Shown here: positions 1 through 5,096 of the stretch, one piece after another
Layout: the number at the start of each line of letters is the position of its first letter
How positions within the stretch are numbered: position 1 is the first letter of the stretch
NCBI GenBank assembly: GCA_043809805.1
Contig: JBDROR010000118.1
Coordinates: 1-6,174, forward strand
DNA length: 6,174 bases
Origin: JAQUKH01 sp043809805
Lineage (GTDB): Bacteria; JACRDZ01; JAQUKH01
Direction of reading: 5' to 3'
The notes under the pieces: model-generated
The model's input: only the letters and a program-made list of their open reading frames with translations
The model's database searches: none
Told to the model about the DNA's origin: nothing
Translations under genes and position numbers: made by a program

Positions 1-39
1 CGCCCTCCCATTTCGGGCGACCCACCGGGTCGCCCCGAC
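1..39. repeat. Right part of a REPIN-like GGGCGACCC element (cut by window edge)
   Basis: The first 40 bases match positions 3288-3327 with only two differences, so this is a second copy of the element annotated at 3268-3326. A perfect 9-bp hairpin, GGGCGACCC (15-23) with GGGTCGCCC (27-35), has a 3-nt loop. One difference lies in the loop (ACC against GCC). The other is in the terminal foot, which reads CGAC here instead of CTAC. The left half lies outside the window. Confidence 0.8.
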
Positions 40-110
40 AACAGATTCCTCGCTCCCGCTCGGAATGACAAAAAAGCGTTCGGAATGACAACGCTTCGCT
101 CGGAATAACA
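40..110. repeat. GCTCGGAATGACA-type repeat with two degenerate partial copies
   Basis: A unit running from AGATTCCTCG to CGGAATGACA at about 43-70 recurs almost exactly at 4313-4340. Its outer ends (ATTCC / GGAAT) form an imperfect hairpin. Shorter copies follow: CGGAATGACA at 81-90 and CGGAATAACA at 101-110. A further copy lies at 3331-3342. I see no coding potential in this stretch; together with the flanking palindromes it fills the region downstream of the micro-gene. Confidence 0.75.
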
Positions 111-112
111 AC

Positions 113-135
113 CGCAGGCTAAAGCCTGCGCCTAC
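113..135. repeat. REP-like palindrome with GTAG foot
   Basis: CGCAGGCT (113-120) and AGCCTGCG (123-130) form a perfect 8-bp hairpin with a 2-nt loop. One base later comes CTAC (132-135), so on the minus strand the unit reads GTAG-G-hairpin. A GTAG tetranucleotide at the base of a palindrome is the hallmark of REP elements handled by RAYT (TnpA_REP) transposases. The TAG inside this foot is the stop codon of the micro-gene at 132-287. Lacking a U-run, it is not a convincing intrinsic terminator, though it could slow 3' decay. Confidence 0.6.
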
Positions 136-287
136 CGCCCGCCGCCCATTCCAAGATATACGACAGCAACATGCTTAACCATTTCAAAAACAAAATAAGC
201 TAACAGTGACCCAAAACTCACAAATTCAATCCATATCAACGCTTTTCTGCTTGTACTCATTCCTCCATGGTGCGCATTTTCTGACAT
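132..287 (-). CDS. 51-aa single-pass membrane micro-protein, unknown family
   Basis: A 52-codon frame starts at ATG 287-285 and stops at TAG 134-132. A strong ribosome binding site, GAGGAGGA (302-295), lies 7 nt upstream of the ATG, and a good promoter lies upstream of that. The N-terminus is polar (MSENAHHGGMSTSRK), followed by a hydrophobic segment at about residues 17-45 interrupted by E21, E35 and K38-H39, and a glycine-rich end (GMGGGR). The two histidines (H6, H7), the positive R14-K15 before the helix and the short tail suggest a small inner-membrane protein, probably N-in by the positive-inside rule. An internal ATG at codon 10 lacks a better ribosome site. The stop codon falls in the GTAG foot of a repeat, so the original C-terminus may have differed by a few residues. 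I do not recognise the family and assign no function. That it is a gene rests on the promoter, ribosome site and amphipathic composition together. Confidence 0.7.
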   Translation of the reverse strand: MSENAHHGGMSTSRKALIWIEFVSFGSLLAYFVFEMVKHVAVVYLGMGGGR

Positions 288-294
288 ATTTTTG

Positions 295-302
295 TCCTCC
301 TC
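295..302 (-). promoter_or_regulatory. Strong Shine-Dalgarno site of the micro-gene
   Basis: The minus strand reads GAGGAGGA followed by 7 nt and ATG. With the rpsA site it is the best ribosome binding site in the window, and it is the main argument that the 51-codon frame is translated. Confidence 0.8.
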
Positions 303-315
303 TTTAAATAAAAAT

Positions 316-343
316 ATCTTATCACAAAAGAACTCATTGTCAA
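316..343 (-). promoter_or_regulatory. Sigma-70-type promoter for the micro-gene
   Basis: The minus strand carries a perfect -35 box TTGACA (343-338), a 16-nt spacer (337-322) and a -10 box TAAGAT (321-316, 4 of 6 consensus positions). Transcription would start near 309, giving a leader of about 20 nt. The -35 box overlaps the nifU stop codon TGA (342-340). The micro-gene can therefore be expressed apart from the upstream cluster, though read-through from nifU is also possible. Confidence 0.6.
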
Positions 344-714
344 GAATTTTTTCTCTTATAATCTTCTATTGCCTTATGCAAAGCATCCGCTCCCAGATTA
401 GAACAATGAAGTTTACTCGGAGGCAATCCGCCTAACTCTTGTGCAACCATTTGATTGCCTAATTTCATAGCCTCATCCAGCGTTTTGCCTTTCACCATTT
501 CACTGACAATACTGGAAACCGCTATCGCCGCGCCGCAGCCAAATGTCTTATACTTTACGTCCTGCAAAATATTATCCTTCACCTTGACATAAAAAGTCAT
601 CAAATCCCCGCAAACAGGATTCCCTACCGTTCCTATGCCGTCAGCATCAGGTATCTCGCCCACATTCCTTGGATTTTTAAAATGATCTAAAACTTTTTCG
701 GTGTATTCAAACAT
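340..714 (-). CDS. nifU: NifU/IscU-type Fe-S cluster assembly scaffold
   Basis: The 124-residue protein is a complete single-domain U-type scaffold on which cytosolic [2Fe-2S]/[4Fe-4S] clusters are built from desulfurase-derived sulfur before transfer to apo-proteins. The ligand set is intact: C35 in GNPVCGD with D37, C60 in TFGCGAA, and H103-C104 in KLHCSN. The N-terminal YTEKVLDHFKNPRNVG and the C-terminal LGADALHKAIEDY are typical of the family, and the length is normal. I chose the ATG at 714 because the family begins at MFEYTEKVLDHF and GGAG (723-720) sits 5 nt upstream. The frame stays open upstream to 846, but that extension is encoded by GGGGGATT and GTCG repeats and is unlikely to be protein. 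The gene follows cysE after a repeat-filled 156-bp gap. No nifS/iscS is in the window. The symbol iscU would serve equally well. Confidence 0.93.
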   Translation of the reverse strand: MFEYTEKVLDHFKNPRNVGEIPDADGIGTVGNPVCGDLMTFYVKVKDNILQDVKYKTFGCGAAIAVSSIVSEMVKGKTLDEAMKLGNQMVAQELGGLPPSKLHCSNLGADALHKAIEDYKRKNS

Positions 715-719
715 AAAAA

Positions 720-735
720 CTCCGTCGTCCGTCGA
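720..735 (-). promoter_or_regulatory. nifU ribosome binding site inside a GTCG-repeat stretch
   Basis: GGAG (minus strand, 723-720) lies 5 nt before the ATG at 714 and decides the start. It is embedded in a degenerate GTCGTCC-GTCGATT stretch (724-737) related to the GTCGCTC 7-mer arrays found next to the cmk, plsC and ispH starts. The repeat therefore contributes the context of the initiation site. Confidence 0.55.
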
Positions 736-747
736 TTCCCACGCGCT

Positions 748-832
748 TTTCCCCCTTTGTAAAAGGGGGGTAGGGGGGATTTTTCCGAATTGTTTAAATC
801 CCCCTTGATCCCCCTTTTCCAAAGGGGGAATT
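748..832. repeat. Inverted pair of GGGGGATT-type palindromes
   Basis: The first half (748-785) contains CCCCCTTTGTAAAAGGGGGG followed by TAGGGGGGATTTTT. The second half (796-832) contains AAATCCCCCTTGATCCCCC followed by TTTTCCAAAGGGGG. The halves are reverse complements of each other apart from scattered changes, and are separated by about 13 bp. The pair can form two small hairpins or one long stem. It lies between cysE and nifU and resembles the pair at 5097-5182. Confidence 0.8.
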
Positions 833-837
833 AAGAC

Positions 838-872
838 ACTCTCCACTCGCCACTAACCACTCGCCACTTCTC
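838..872. repeat. GAGTGG-type short repeat stretch
   Basis: The minus strand reads as repeated GAGTGG / TAGTGG / CGAGTGG units ending in GGAGAGTG. It lies immediately after the cysE stop codon. A related stretch with the shared core GTGGAGAGTG occurs at 5853-5878, where it provides the cmk start codon. Confidence 0.55.
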
Positions 873-1413
873 AACATATTAGATTCGGCTCCGGACTCTC
901 AAGCACTCTTCCCGGCACACCTACCACAGTGGTATTATCGGGAACCGATTTCACCACCACTGAATTAGACCCGATTTTAACGTTATCTCCTATTGTAATA
1001 GCCCCCAAAACACATGCATTCGAACCGACTACCACATTCTTGCCAAGAGTGGGATGTCTTTTTTTCTTTTCTAAATTAATCCCTCCAAGCACAACCCCTT
1101 TATAGATTAAACAATTATCCCCTATTTCAGCCGTTTCCCCAATAATCACACCCATACCGTGGTCGATAAATACCTTCCTCCCGACTTTCGCTCCGGGATG
1201 AATCTCAATTCCCGTTAAAAATCTCGCTAAATGCGATATCAAACGAGCAGTGGTATAGAACCTATAAGCATAGAAAAAATGGGCTATTCTATAGAACCAA
1301 ACGGCATGCAATCCGGGATAACAAAAAATAACCTCAACAATATTTTTAGCCGCCGGATCCTTTTCAAAAACTGATTTAATATCTTCTTTAATTATCTGAA
1401 ACATCATCAACAT
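871..1413 (-). CDS. cysE: Serine O-acetyltransferase
   Basis: This enzyme transfers acetyl from acetyl-CoA to L-serine, giving O-acetylserine for cysteine synthesis. The 180 residues fit the short SAT class typical of Firmicutes and many anaerobes. A short helical N-terminal part (to ~66) is followed by a left-handed beta-helix of hexapeptide repeats (~69-170). Key residues are present: E70 and H72 in GIEIHP, the catalytic-type H85 in DHGMGVIIGET, and R119-H120-P121. The loop after VVLGG reads INLEKKK instead of the usual GTGKE-like sequence, so substrate-loop detail may differ. The frame overlaps the end of rpsA by up to 26 nt, which suggests translational coupling. ATG codons at 1413, 1407 and 1404 are all possible starts, and no strong ribosome site separates them; the third (MFQIIKEDI) best matches relatives. 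The C-terminus is short (PEPNLIC). A maltose-type or other hexapeptide acetyltransferase is unlikely given the GIEIHP-DHGMG signature. Confidence 0.93.
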   Translation of the reverse strand: MLMMFQIIKEDIKSVFEKDPAAKNIVEVIFCYPGLHAVWFYRIAHFFYAYRFYTTARLISHLARFLTGIEIHPGAKVGRKVFIDHGMGVIIGETAEIGDNCLIYKGVVLGGINLEKKKRHPTLGKNVVVGSNACVLGAITIGDNVKIGSNSVVVKSVPDNTTVVGVPGRVLESPEPNLIC

Positions 1414-3142
1414 CCGAATGGGCTGTTACTTTTTTCGTCCTTTTTTTCTTCAACGATTTTTTAACCGCCTCCGCGAGTGTGATTTCTATTGCCCCTTGAT
1501 TTTTATTATATTCCTCAATTATTCCGGCTTCTTCTTCTTTGGCAAAAGCCTTCTGGCTTAAAATAACCTGCCTCGCGATTAAATCCACTTTGACGATTTT
1601 CGCGTCAAGGGTTTTCCCTAAAAGTTCAGATTTATCTTTTTTAATCAATTCATCCAAAACTTCGTTAAACGACAAAAATCCTGAAAATCCATTTTCCAAC
1701 TCAACAACATAACCGCTGGGAATTACCTCATTAACTTTAATGTTAAACACTTGTTTTTCTTTATAAGTTTTTTCAAATTTAGCAAGAGGATCTTCTGAAA
1801 GCTGTTTGACACCTAAGGATATTTTTTCTTTTCCTTTATCAATACTTAGAACCAAGGCCTCTATCTGCTGTCCAATTTTATAAATTTCACTTGGATGGTT
1901 GATTTTTTTGATCCAGGAAATATCGGTTATATAAATCAATCCTTCCACCCCATCTTCCATTTCCACAAAAACACCAAAATCCGTAACATTAGACACCGTG
2001 CAGACGGCCTTTGACCCTATTGGATATTTTCTGTCTATTTGTCCCCATGGATTCGGCTGAACCTGTTTTAAACCAAGTGACAACCGTTTATTTCCTTTAT
2101 CGATAGCTAAAATAACAACCGGCGAAACCTGCCCAACCTTTAGAATCTGGGACGGATTTGTAACCTTTTTCACCCATGACATATCCGAATTATGGATAAG
2201 TCCTTCAATACCTTCTTCTATTTCCACAAAAGCGCCATAATCCATAAGGTTAGTTACCTTGCCGTTTATTACCTGCTCCACCTGATACCTTTGCTCAATT
2301 ATTCCCCATGGATCAGAAGTTTTTTGTTTCAACCCTAAAGATATTTTATTTTTTTCGCGGTCAAAACTAATTATCTTAACTTCTATTTTCTGTCCAAGAG
2401 AAACTTTTTCAGACGGATGTTTAATCTTCCCCCATGACATATCCGTAATATGCAGCAACCCATCCATACCCCCTAAATCCACAAACGCTCCAAAGACAGT
2501 AATATTTTTAACTACGCCTTCTCTCAATTGCCCTTCTTCCAAAGTAGAAATAATTTTTTCCCGTTTAGAGTCTCTATCCTCCTCTAAAACTATTCTTCTG
2601 GAAAGAACTATATTATTCAACGCCCTGTTTACCTTTATGATTTTCATGGGAAAAACCTTCCCAATAACTTCATTTATGTACGAAACCGGCCTGACATCAA
2701 GCTGAGAAGCGGGGAGAAACGATTTGACCCCGATATCAACCTCAAATCCGCCCTTTATCTGCTTAATAATCTTTCCATCCACCACCTTCTGGTTTTCATA
2801 AGAATCAACTATTTTATCCCATGTAACCATATACGCGGCTTTTTCCCGGGAAAGAACAACTAACCCGTTTTTATTCTCTATCTTTTCCAAAAACACATTA
2901 ACTTCGTCCCCCTCTTTCACTGTAAACTTACCCTCATTATTAATAAATTCAGATTTAGGGACGACCCCTTCTGATTTATAATTAATGTCTATAATCACTT
3001 CCTCGCCCTTAACCTTTAGAACCCTCCCTTTGATTATATTCCCTTCTTTCAAAGATGCCATGGACGAATAATACGCCTGCTCCAAATCTAAACTGTCACC
3101 ACCTGTTAAAACCTCCTGCAAGTCTTCTTTTTTCTCTTCCAT
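1388..3142 (-). CDS. rpsA: 30S ribosomal protein S1, six S1 domains
   Basis: S1 binds single-stranded mRNA on the 30S subunit and helps unfold and place leaders for initiation. The 584 residues hold six OB-fold S1 repeats at about 34-99, 120-183, 205-273, 289-360, 376-446 and 463-532. Repeats 3-5 carry the classic FGAFV-GLLHITDMSW / YGAFVEI-GLIHNSDMSW / FGVFVEM-GLIYITDISW cores with HPS or NPS and ISLGLKQ ends, joined by DPWG or NPWG linkers. Repeats 1, 2 and 6 are more divergent, as in Proteobacteria, where 1 and 2 dock on the ribosome. The size is close to the six-repeat E. coli protein and unlike four-repeat Firmicutes forms. A basic KKSLKKKRTKK tail precedes an acidic end. The start at 3142 is supported by AAGGAGGT upstream. 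It lies directly downstream of ispH, a pairing that is fused into one gene in some Clostridia but separate here. The 3' end overlaps cysE. Confidence 0.97.
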   Translation of the reverse strand: MEEKKEDLQEVLTGGDSLDLEQAYYSSMASLKEGNIIKGRVLKVKGEEVIIDINYKSEGVVPKSEFINNEGKFTVKEGDEVNVFLEKIENKNGLVVLSREKAAYMVTWDKIVDSYENQKVVDGKIIKQIKGGFEVDIGVKSFLPASQLDVRPVSYINEVIGKVFPMKIIKVNRALNNIVLSRRIVLEEDRDSKREKIISTLEEGQLREGVVKNITVFGAFVDLGGMDGLLHITDMSWGKIKHPSEKVSLGQKIEVKIISFDREKNKISLGLKQKTSDPWGIIEQRYQVEQVINGKVTNLMDYGAFVEIEEGIEGLIHNSDMSWVKKVTNPSQILKVGQVSPVVILAIDKGNKRLSLGLKQVQPNPWGQIDRKYPIGSKAVCTVSNVTDFGVFVEMEDGVEGLIYITDISWIKKINHPSEIYKIGQQIEALVLSIDKGKEKISLGVKQLSEDPLAKFEKTYKEKQVFNIKVNEVIPSGYVVELENGFSGFLSFNEVLDELIKKDKSELLGKTLDAKIVKVDLIARQVILSQKAFAKEEEAGIIEEYNKNQGAIEITLAEAVKKSLKKKRTKKVTAHSDVDDVSDN

Positions 3143-3154
3143 TATCGTATTTGT

Positions 3155-3162
3155 ACCTCCTT
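3155..3162 (-). promoter_or_regulatory. Consensus Shine-Dalgarno of rpsA with long spacing
   Basis: The minus strand reads AAGGAGGT, a full 8-base match to the anti-SD, 12 nt before the ATG at 3142. That is a little longer than the usual optimum. No nearer in-frame ATG, GTG or TTG exists, so the start is not in doubt. Confidence 0.85.
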
Positions 3163-3192
3163 CTTTTTTAATTTAAGACCATCAATTGAATT

Positions 3193-3260
3193 TTGTAGGT
3201 TGGGTTTTACTGAACCCAACATTAAATAGTTGGGTTTCGCAATCTCAACCCAACCTACAA
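3193..3260. repeat. REPIN-like element, GTTGGGTT family
   Basis: GTAG (3195-3198) is followed directly by the hairpin GTTGGGTT / AACCCAAC (3199-3206 with 3213-3220, 6-nt loop). An 8-nt AT spacer comes next, then a second hairpin with identical arms (3229-3236 with 3247-3254, 10-nt loop), and CTAC (3255-3258). The whole is bounded by a perfect 14-bp inverted repeat, TTGTAGGTTGGGTT. The GTAG-hairpin-spacer-hairpin-CTAC layout is that of a REPIN. The element fills most of the ispH-rpsA gap and supplies the ispH stop codon. A degenerate copy lies at 5030-5077. Confidence 0.8.
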
Positions 3261-4223
3261 ATCTTCCGTAGGGGCGAGGCGGTGCCTCGCCCTCCCATTT
3301 CGGGCGACCCGCCGGGTCGCCCCTACAGCCGCTCGGAATGACAATAACTTTTTTATTACCCCCCTGATAATCCAATCCGGGGTTGAAGCACCCGCCGTAA
3401 TTCCTATTTTATCATTATTCTTAACCCAATCTCCTTTTATTTCATCATCTGTCTCTATATGATACACCTTAGCGCCCGTATCCCCGCAAATACCCGCGAG
3501 ATGCGTCGTATTAGCGCTGTTTCTGCCGCCAATCACCAACATAATTCCTACTTTTTCAGCTACGGCCTTTGCCTCTTTTTGCCGTTCTGTCGTCGCCTGA
3601 CATATTGTATTATATATCTTTAATTCACGATACCTTAACAAAAGCTCGTTGATTACTTCAATAAACGTCTCTAAAGTTTGGGTGGTCTGAGATATCACGC
3701 CAATTCTTCGTTCACCGGAAGGAATATTTTTTAAATCTTTCACCCCTCCTATCGCGACAGCTCTTCCATTAGTATACCCAATTATATTTTTTATCTCAGG
3801 ATGATTTTTCTCGCCGACAACAATAACGAAATATCCCTCTTTCTGTAATTTCTGAGCCAACTTTTGCGCCTTTAAAACGAATGGGCATGTTGTATCGATA
3901 AATTTTAGTTTTTTCTTTTTTATCTCTTCCCAACCCTCAGGCGATATGCCATGAGAACGGATTATAACAAGATTATTCCCAACTTTTTTTAAATCGCTGA
4001 CTGGAATAATACCTTTTTTTTCTAACCTTCGCACCTCCTGCGGGTTATGTATCAACGGGCCTAATGTATAAACTTTAGCCCTATTTTTTTTTGCCGCCTG
4101 ATTCGCTAATTTTATAGCCCTTTCCACTCCAAAACAAAACCCCGCGCTTTTGGCGCATATAATTGTCGCTCGTCGCTCGTCGCTCGTTTTTCGTATTTCA
4201 TATTTCGACCGCACACTTGTCAT
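3255..4223 (-). CDS. ispH: 4-hydroxy-3-methylbut-2-enyl diphosphate reductase with repeat-encoded ends
   Basis: IspH is the last enzyme of the MEP isoprenoid pathway and reduces HMBPP to IPP and DMAPP with a [4Fe-4S] cluster. All key residues are present: cluster ligands C30 (GFCFGVERA), C113 (DTTCP) and C208; substrate-site H59, H91 and H141-P-E143; Q179-T180 (SQTTQT); S236 and N238 (NSANTTHL); and S280 (GASTPDW). The core is about residues 20-293. Residues 1-19 are encoded by a TTTCGACC repeat and a GTCGCTC array, and residues ~295-322 by a GAGCGG repeat and a REPIN-like element; neither end resembles the family. The only canonical starts are ATG 4223 and GTG 4214, both within repeats and without a clear ribosome site. 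An atypical start such as ATT at codon 21 (4163) cannot be excluded. The stop is the TAG of a GTAG repeat foot. It lies between plsC and rpsA, 112 nt from the latter. Confidence 0.95.
   Translation of the reverse strand: MTSVRSKYEIRKTSDERRATIICAKSAGFCFGVERAIKLANQAAKKNRAKVYTLGPLIHNPQEVRRLEKKGIIPVSDLKKVGNNLVIIRSHGISPEGWEEIKKKKLKFIDTTCPFVLKAQKLAQKLQKEGYFVIVVGEKNHPEIKNIIGYTNGRAVAIGGVKDLKNIPSGERRIGVISQTTQTLETFIEVINELLLRYRELKIYNTICQATTERQKEAKAVAEKVGIMLVIGGRNSANTTHLAGICGDTGAKVYHIETDDEIKGDWVKNNDKIGITAGASTPDWIIRGVIKKLLSFRAAVGATRRVARNGRARHRLAPTEDL
3268..3326. repeat. REPIN-like element, GGGCGA family (complete copy)
   Basis: This 59-bp element is symmetric: GTAG (3268-3271); a 9-bp hairpin GGGCGAGGC / GCCTCGCCC (3272-3280 with 3284-3292, 3-nt loop); a 9-nt spacer (3293-3301); a 9-bp hairpin GGGCGACCC / GGGTCGCCC (3302-3310 with 3314-3322, 3-nt loop); and CTAC (3323-3326). 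The two halves share GTAGGGGCGA when read inward from either end. It lies inside the ispH reading frame and encodes most of the IspH tail. A copy cut by the window edge is at 1-39. Confidence 0.85.
3328..3343. repeat. Partial GCTCGGAATGACA-type repeat
   Basis: GCCGCTCGGAATGACA follows the CTAC foot of the preceding element. The repeat unit at 43-70 likewise follows a copy of that element (1-39). In the ispH frame it encodes the SFRAA residues where family similarity ends. Confidence 0.6.
4165..4187. repeat. GTCGCTC 7-mer array inside the ispH 5' end
   Basis: Three exact tandem copies of GTCGCTC (4165-4171, 4172-4178, 4179-4185) are followed by GTTTTTCGTATTTC. On the minus strand it is read in frame as TSDERRA just before the conserved IspH core. 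The same 7-mer occurs four times in cmk (5805-5832) and once before plsC (5007-5013). Confidence 0.85.
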
Positions 4224-4247
4224 TTCGACCGAAGGGAGAAATCTTTC
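4202..4247. repeat. TGTCATTTCGACCG-type hairpin repeat carrying the ispH start codon
   Basis: ATTTCGACC (4222-4230) pairs imperfectly with GGGAGAAAT around a GAA loop to form a short hairpin. It is similar in plan to the reverse-oriented unit at 4313-4340. The block ATTTCGACCG also appears at 4202-4211, 20 bp away. The ATG of ispH (4223-4221) is part of this repeat. Confidence 0.6.
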
Positions 4248-4253
4248 TTCAAT

Positions 4254-4398
4254 AAATCCCCCTATTTCCCCCTTTGCAAAAGGGGGATTAAGGGGGATTT
4301 GCCCCTACAATAGATTCCTCGCTCCCGCTCGGAATGACAACAAGCTACATCAAATCCCCCTATTTCCCCCTTTGAAAAAGGGGGATTAAGGGGGATTA
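4254..4398. repeat. Two near-identical 47-bp GGGGGATT palindromes flanking a GCTCGGAATGACA unit
   Basis: The copies at 4254-4300 and 4352-4398 each run from AAATCCCCCTATTTCCCCC through a short loop to AGGGGGATTAAGGGGGATT. They differ at one loop base and the last base. Between them lie GCCCCTAC (4301-4308, perhaps a remnant of the GGGCGA element's right foot), a full AGATTCCTCG-to-CGGAATGACA unit (4313-4340) and a short unique piece. The stretch forms the whole plsC-ispH gap apart from the ispH-proximal repeat. The plsC stop codon TAA (4398-4396) is at its right edge. The stems could act as processing or stability signals; I see no clear U-run terminator. Confidence 0.8.
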
Positions 4399-4998
4399 TT
4401 TTAACGCCCTTATCGCCGACATTATATCTTCCCCAATCCGAGCGTAAACATCCTTCAAATCTTTTCGCGAAAAATATCTGTCAAAATATAGCGGTCTTCC
4501 AAAAATAACCCTAATCTTTTTCGGCCTGATCATCCACGCTCCCATTGGAAGCGCTTTATCCGTCCCTGTTACCAAAACGGGAACCACAGGCGACCTGCTA
4601 TGATAAACAAAAAAACCTATCCCCGGTTTTGCTTCCTGAATATCTCCCGTCGGGCTTCTTTTCCCTTCGGGAAACAATAACAGCACATCCTCATTTTTTA
4701 AAACATTTAGAGAATTCTTGACAGCTGTTCTATCCAACATGCCCCTTTTAACGGGAAAGGCATTAAATTTTTTTATTAACCAGCCAAAAACCGGAACTTT
4801 AAACAATTCCGCTTTAGCCATAAAGTGCATACGACGCCTGCTGGCAGTGGGAACAATTATAGGGTCAAGAAAACTAAGATGATTGGACGCTAAAATCACC
4901 GGCCCCTTTTCAGGAAAATTCTCAATCCCCTTTCGATCTAATCTAAACAAAAGACAAGATAATATGTTTGAAACTATGTGAACTGATTTATATAACAT
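4396..4998 (-). CDS. plsC: 1-acyl-sn-glycerol-3-phosphate acyltransferase (LPLAT/PlsC family)
   Basis: PlsC-type enzymes acylate lysophosphatidic acid at sn-2 to give phosphatidic acid, the common phospholipid precursor, at the inner membrane. The 200 residues are typical of short bacterial PlsC proteins. Motif I is N39-H40-x4-D45 (NHLSFLD), holding the catalytic His/Asp. Motif II is FPVKRG (81-86), motif III is FPEGKRS (109-115, lysophosphatidate phosphate binding), and motif IV is VPVLVTG (139-145). The N-terminal 20 residues are mildly hydrophobic and may lie on the membrane. Start ATG 4998 is the only suitable one. No clear ribosome site precedes it; the upstream bases are a GTCGCTC unit. 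The gene sits between cmk and ispH, both more than 150 bp away across repeats. The TAA stop is at the edge of a GGGGGATT palindrome. Substrate preference cannot be read from sequence. Confidence 0.93.
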   Translation of the reverse strand: MLYKSVHIVSNILSCLLFRLDRKGIENFPEKGPVILASNHLSFLDPIIVPTASRRRMHFMAKAELFKVPVFGWLIKKFNAFPVKRGMLDRTAVKNSLNVLKNEDVLLLFPEGKRSPTGDIQEAKPGIGFFVYHSRSPVVPVLVTGTDKALPMGAWMIRPKKIRVIFGRPLYFDRYFSRKDLKDVYARIGEDIMSAIRALK

Positions 4999-5005
4999 GT
5001 AATAT

Positions 5006-5077
5006 CGTCGCTCGTATACCGTATTCCTAAACCCAACATCTCCAAATAATTTGTTGGGTTTCGCAAGCTCAACCTAC
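5006..5077. repeat. Single GTCGCTC unit and degenerate GTTGGGTT REPIN-like element
   Basis: GTCGCTC at 5007-5013 lies 8 nt upstream of the plsC start. Beyond it AACCCAAC (5030-5037), GTTGGGTT (5053-5060) and CTCAACCTACAA (5068-5079) are remnants of the element seen intact at 3193-3260. The first GTAG foot and part of the last arm are missing. Confidence 0.65.
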
Positions 5078-5096
5078 AAACTGGCAAATTTTTTAT

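Noticed and set aside
715..846. 44-codon N-terminal extension of nifU
   Set aside because: It is encoded by GGGGGATT and GTCG repeats. The family starts at MFEYTEKVLDHF and a good GGAG site precedes the ATG at 714.
3163..3192. Separate promoter just upstream of rpsA
   Set aside because: AT-rich bases offer TTAAAT as a -10 but no -35 at proper spacing, the upstream bases being the REPIN-like element.
3142..3375. 77-codon minus-strand frame between ispH and rpsA
   Set aside because: It overlaps the ispH 3' end in another frame and is made of repeat sequence; no family resemblance.
4165..4187. CRISPR-like array
   Set aside because: Units are 7 bp in direct tandem without spacers; no repeat of 24-40 bp with unique spacers is present anywhere.
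4254..4300. Intrinsic terminator after plsC
   Set aside because: The stem is strong, but in the leftward direction the following bases are AAATAGGGGG, not a U-run, and transcription must continue to ispH unless another promoter exists.
4150..4389. 79-codon plus-strand frame over the ispH 5' end
   Set aside because: It is a product of the GTCGCTC and GGGGGATT repeats read on the other strand; composition is repeat-driven and there is no ribosome site.
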